From positions 62,001-126,000 of the forward strand of contig NZ_JACCCW010000002.1 of NCBI RefSeq assembly GCF_013410065.1: a DNA stretch of 64,000 nt, read 5' to 3'. Shown one piece after another: positions 63,119 to 64,000 of the stretch. The notes beneath the pieces are model-generated. The model worked only from the letters and a program-made list of their open reading frames with translations, did no database searches and was not told where the DNA came from. Origin of the DNA: Granulicella arctica. Its GTDB lineage: Bacteria > Acidobacteriota > Terriglobia > Terriglobales > Acidobacteriaceae. Position 1 is the stretch's first letter; each line of letters starts with the position of its first letter. The position numbers and the translations under genes were made by a program.

Positions 63119-63894
63119 GTTATGAAACCGTTCTGGTTACAGATGACGATGGAGTGCGGACGATTACGCTGAACCGGCCGGAGCGGCGGAATGCGATGAC
63201 TCCGCTGATGCAGGGAGAGCTGCTTGCGGCGATGCGCGATGCGGCTGCGAGTGACTGTCGCGTGGTGGTGTTTCGCGGCGCTGGCGAGGCGTTTTGTGCG
63301 GGGCTCGATCTGAGTGCGTTGCAGGGGATGAACGATCGTTCTCCGGAGGAACATGCGGCGGATGCGGAGCGGATTGCGCTGCTGTTTCGGACGCTGTATG
63401 AGCTTCCGAAGCCGACGATTGCGGCGGTGCAAGGCGCGGCGATTGCGGGAGGAACTGGACTGGCGACGATCTGCGATTTTACGCTGGCGGTTCCGGCGGC
63501 TCGGTTTGGATATAGCGAGGTGCGGATCGGGTTTGTGCCTGCGGTGGTTTCGGCTTATCTGACGTTGCAGATCGGGGATAAGAGGGCGCGTGCGTTGCTG
63601 TTGACAGGCAAGGTGTTCGATGCGGATGAGGCTTTGCGGCTTGGGCTGGTGAGCGAGATTGTGGATGCGGAGCGGCTGGATACTCGGGTGATGGAGATTG
63701 CGGCGGTGCTGAAGGCGAACAGTCCTGAGTCGCTGGCAGCGACGAAGCGGCTGTTGGCGGCGCAGAACGCGGTGTGGCTCGATGCGGCGATTGCCGCGGC
63801 GATGGCGGCGAATGCGGAGGCTCGGGGAACGCATGACTTTCGCGAAGGTGTTGCAGCGTTTTTGGAGAAGCGGAAGCCGGTTTGGCGTGGGTAA
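63115..63894 (+). CDS. Enoyl-CoA hydratase/isomerase family, probable methylglutaconyl-CoA hydratase
   Basis: 259 residues of crotonase fold. ITLNRPERRNAMTP, the oxyanion segments AGEAFCAGLDLSAL and QGAAIAGGTGLATICDFTLA, and SEVRIGFVPAVVS with a Glu in the active-site region. Together with the preceding carboxylase and lyase the order matches the liu leucine/isovalerate cluster, so hydration of methylglutaconyl-CoA is the likely step. ATGA overlap with the lyase. Confidence 0.88.
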   Translation: MSYETVLVTDDDGVRTITLNRPERRNAMTPLMQGELLAAMRDAAASDCRVVVFRGAGEAFCAGLDLSALQGMNDRSPEEHAADAERIALLFRTLYELPKPTIAAVQGAAIAGGTGLATICDFTLAVPAARFGYSEVRIGFVPAVVSAYLTLQIGDKRARALLLTGKVFDADEALRLGLVSEIVDAERLDTRVMEIAAVLKANSPESLAATKRLLAAQNAVWLDAAIAAAMAANAEARGTHDFREGVAAFLEKRKPVWRG

Positions 63895-63903
63895 ACTGAA
63901 GAG

Positions 63904-64000
63904 ATGAGCGATGCGAAGGTGATTGAGGCGCGGGTTCGCGTGCGGTACGCGGAGACCGACCAGATGGGCGTGGTGTATCACGCGAACTATCTGGTGTGGT
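63904..64000 (+). CDS. Acyl-CoA thioesterase, YbgC/4-hydroxybenzoyl-CoA thioesterase type (cut by window end)
   Basis: The first 32 residues are visible. RVRVRYAETDQMGVVYHANYLVW is the hot-dog-fold motif with the catalytic Asp of the YbgC family. It starts 9 nt after the hydratase stop, so it is probably the fourth gene of the operon. The rest lies outside. Confidence 0.85.
   Translation, partial: MSDAKVIEARVRVRYAETDQMGVVYHANYLVW

Noticed and set aside
62117..63981. Long open minus-strand frames (332 and 431 residues) opposite the lyase and hydratase genes
   Set aside because: They are low-complexity Arg/His/Pro-rich shadows of GC-rich coding sequence; the plus-strand genes have clear families and ATGA coupling.

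Overview
The window looks like chromosomal DNA of an Acidobacteriota member, probably class Terriglobia (Edaphobacter/Granulicella/Terriglobus-like). That is inferred from gene content: an Oar-like TonB-dependent receptor, two large MacB/FtsX-type permeases of the kind duplicated in acidobacteria, Tat-exported glycoside hydrolases, and an exopolysaccharide (EPS) locus mixed with hydrolases. No 16S rRNA is present, so the placement is an inference.

Layout. 0-7 kb: end of a TonB-dependent receptor, a secreted protein of unknown function with a very strong terminator, a relic of another receptor, an ECF sigma / zinc-finger anti-sigma / CpxP-like operon, and a GH79-type hydrolase. 7.4-28.5 kb: an EPS locus holding a WecG/TagA transferase, a GH10 enzyme, glycosyltransferases, an acyltransferase, a Wzc-type kinase/co-polymerase, a Wza-type export protein, Wzy, Wzx, UDP-glucose dehydrogenase, a frameshifted UDP-glucuronate decarboxylase-like gene, a LuxR regulator with a degenerate receiver, and, beyond two decayed IS5-family elements, the priming sugar transferase. 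The first gene (wecG-like) and the detached priming transferase share a gapless 61-bp promoter module. 28.5-30.1 kb: remnants of an IS1595-type transposase and of an unidentified protein. 30.2-37.2 kb: a sugar-catabolism island with a LacI regulator, myo-inositol oxygenase, a Tat-exported phosphoesterase, a GH92 lipoprotein and a DeoR regulator; two nearly identical LacI-type operators lie before and after the oxygenase gene. 38.0-39.5 kb: tRNA-Asp(GTC), an intact-looking IS481-type element, and an integrase remnant abutting it.

39.5-52.7 kb is one long minus-strand operon-like array: membrane-fusion protein, ABC ATPase, a small coupled membrane protein, two large permeases, a second ATPase, a TolC-like protein with a glycine-rich insert, and an NtrC/NtrB pair. 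A -24/-12-like element lies directly before the array, suggesting the NtrC protein switches on its own export machine. 53-58.4 kb is the housekeeping rseP-dxr-cdsA-uppS group, split between cdsA and uppS by an opposite-strand PadR/DUF3861 pair. 58.5-64 kb: a zinc-ribbon XRE regulator, an HD protein, nicotinamidase, and a tightly overlapping acyl-CoA carboxylase beta / HMG-CoA lyase / enoyl-CoA hydratase operon that looks like leucine catabolism, followed by the start of a thioesterase.

How it fits together: UDP-glucose dehydrogenase and the broken decarboxylase point to a polymer containing glucuronate and formerly xylose. The GH79 and GH10 enzymes in the same locus could trim that polymer, and myo-inositol oxygenase nearby makes free glucuronate. 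The strongest leads for new biology are the shared EPS promoter module, the LacI operator pair, the frameshifted decarboxylase, and the NtrBC-linked dual-ATPase, dual-permease exporter.
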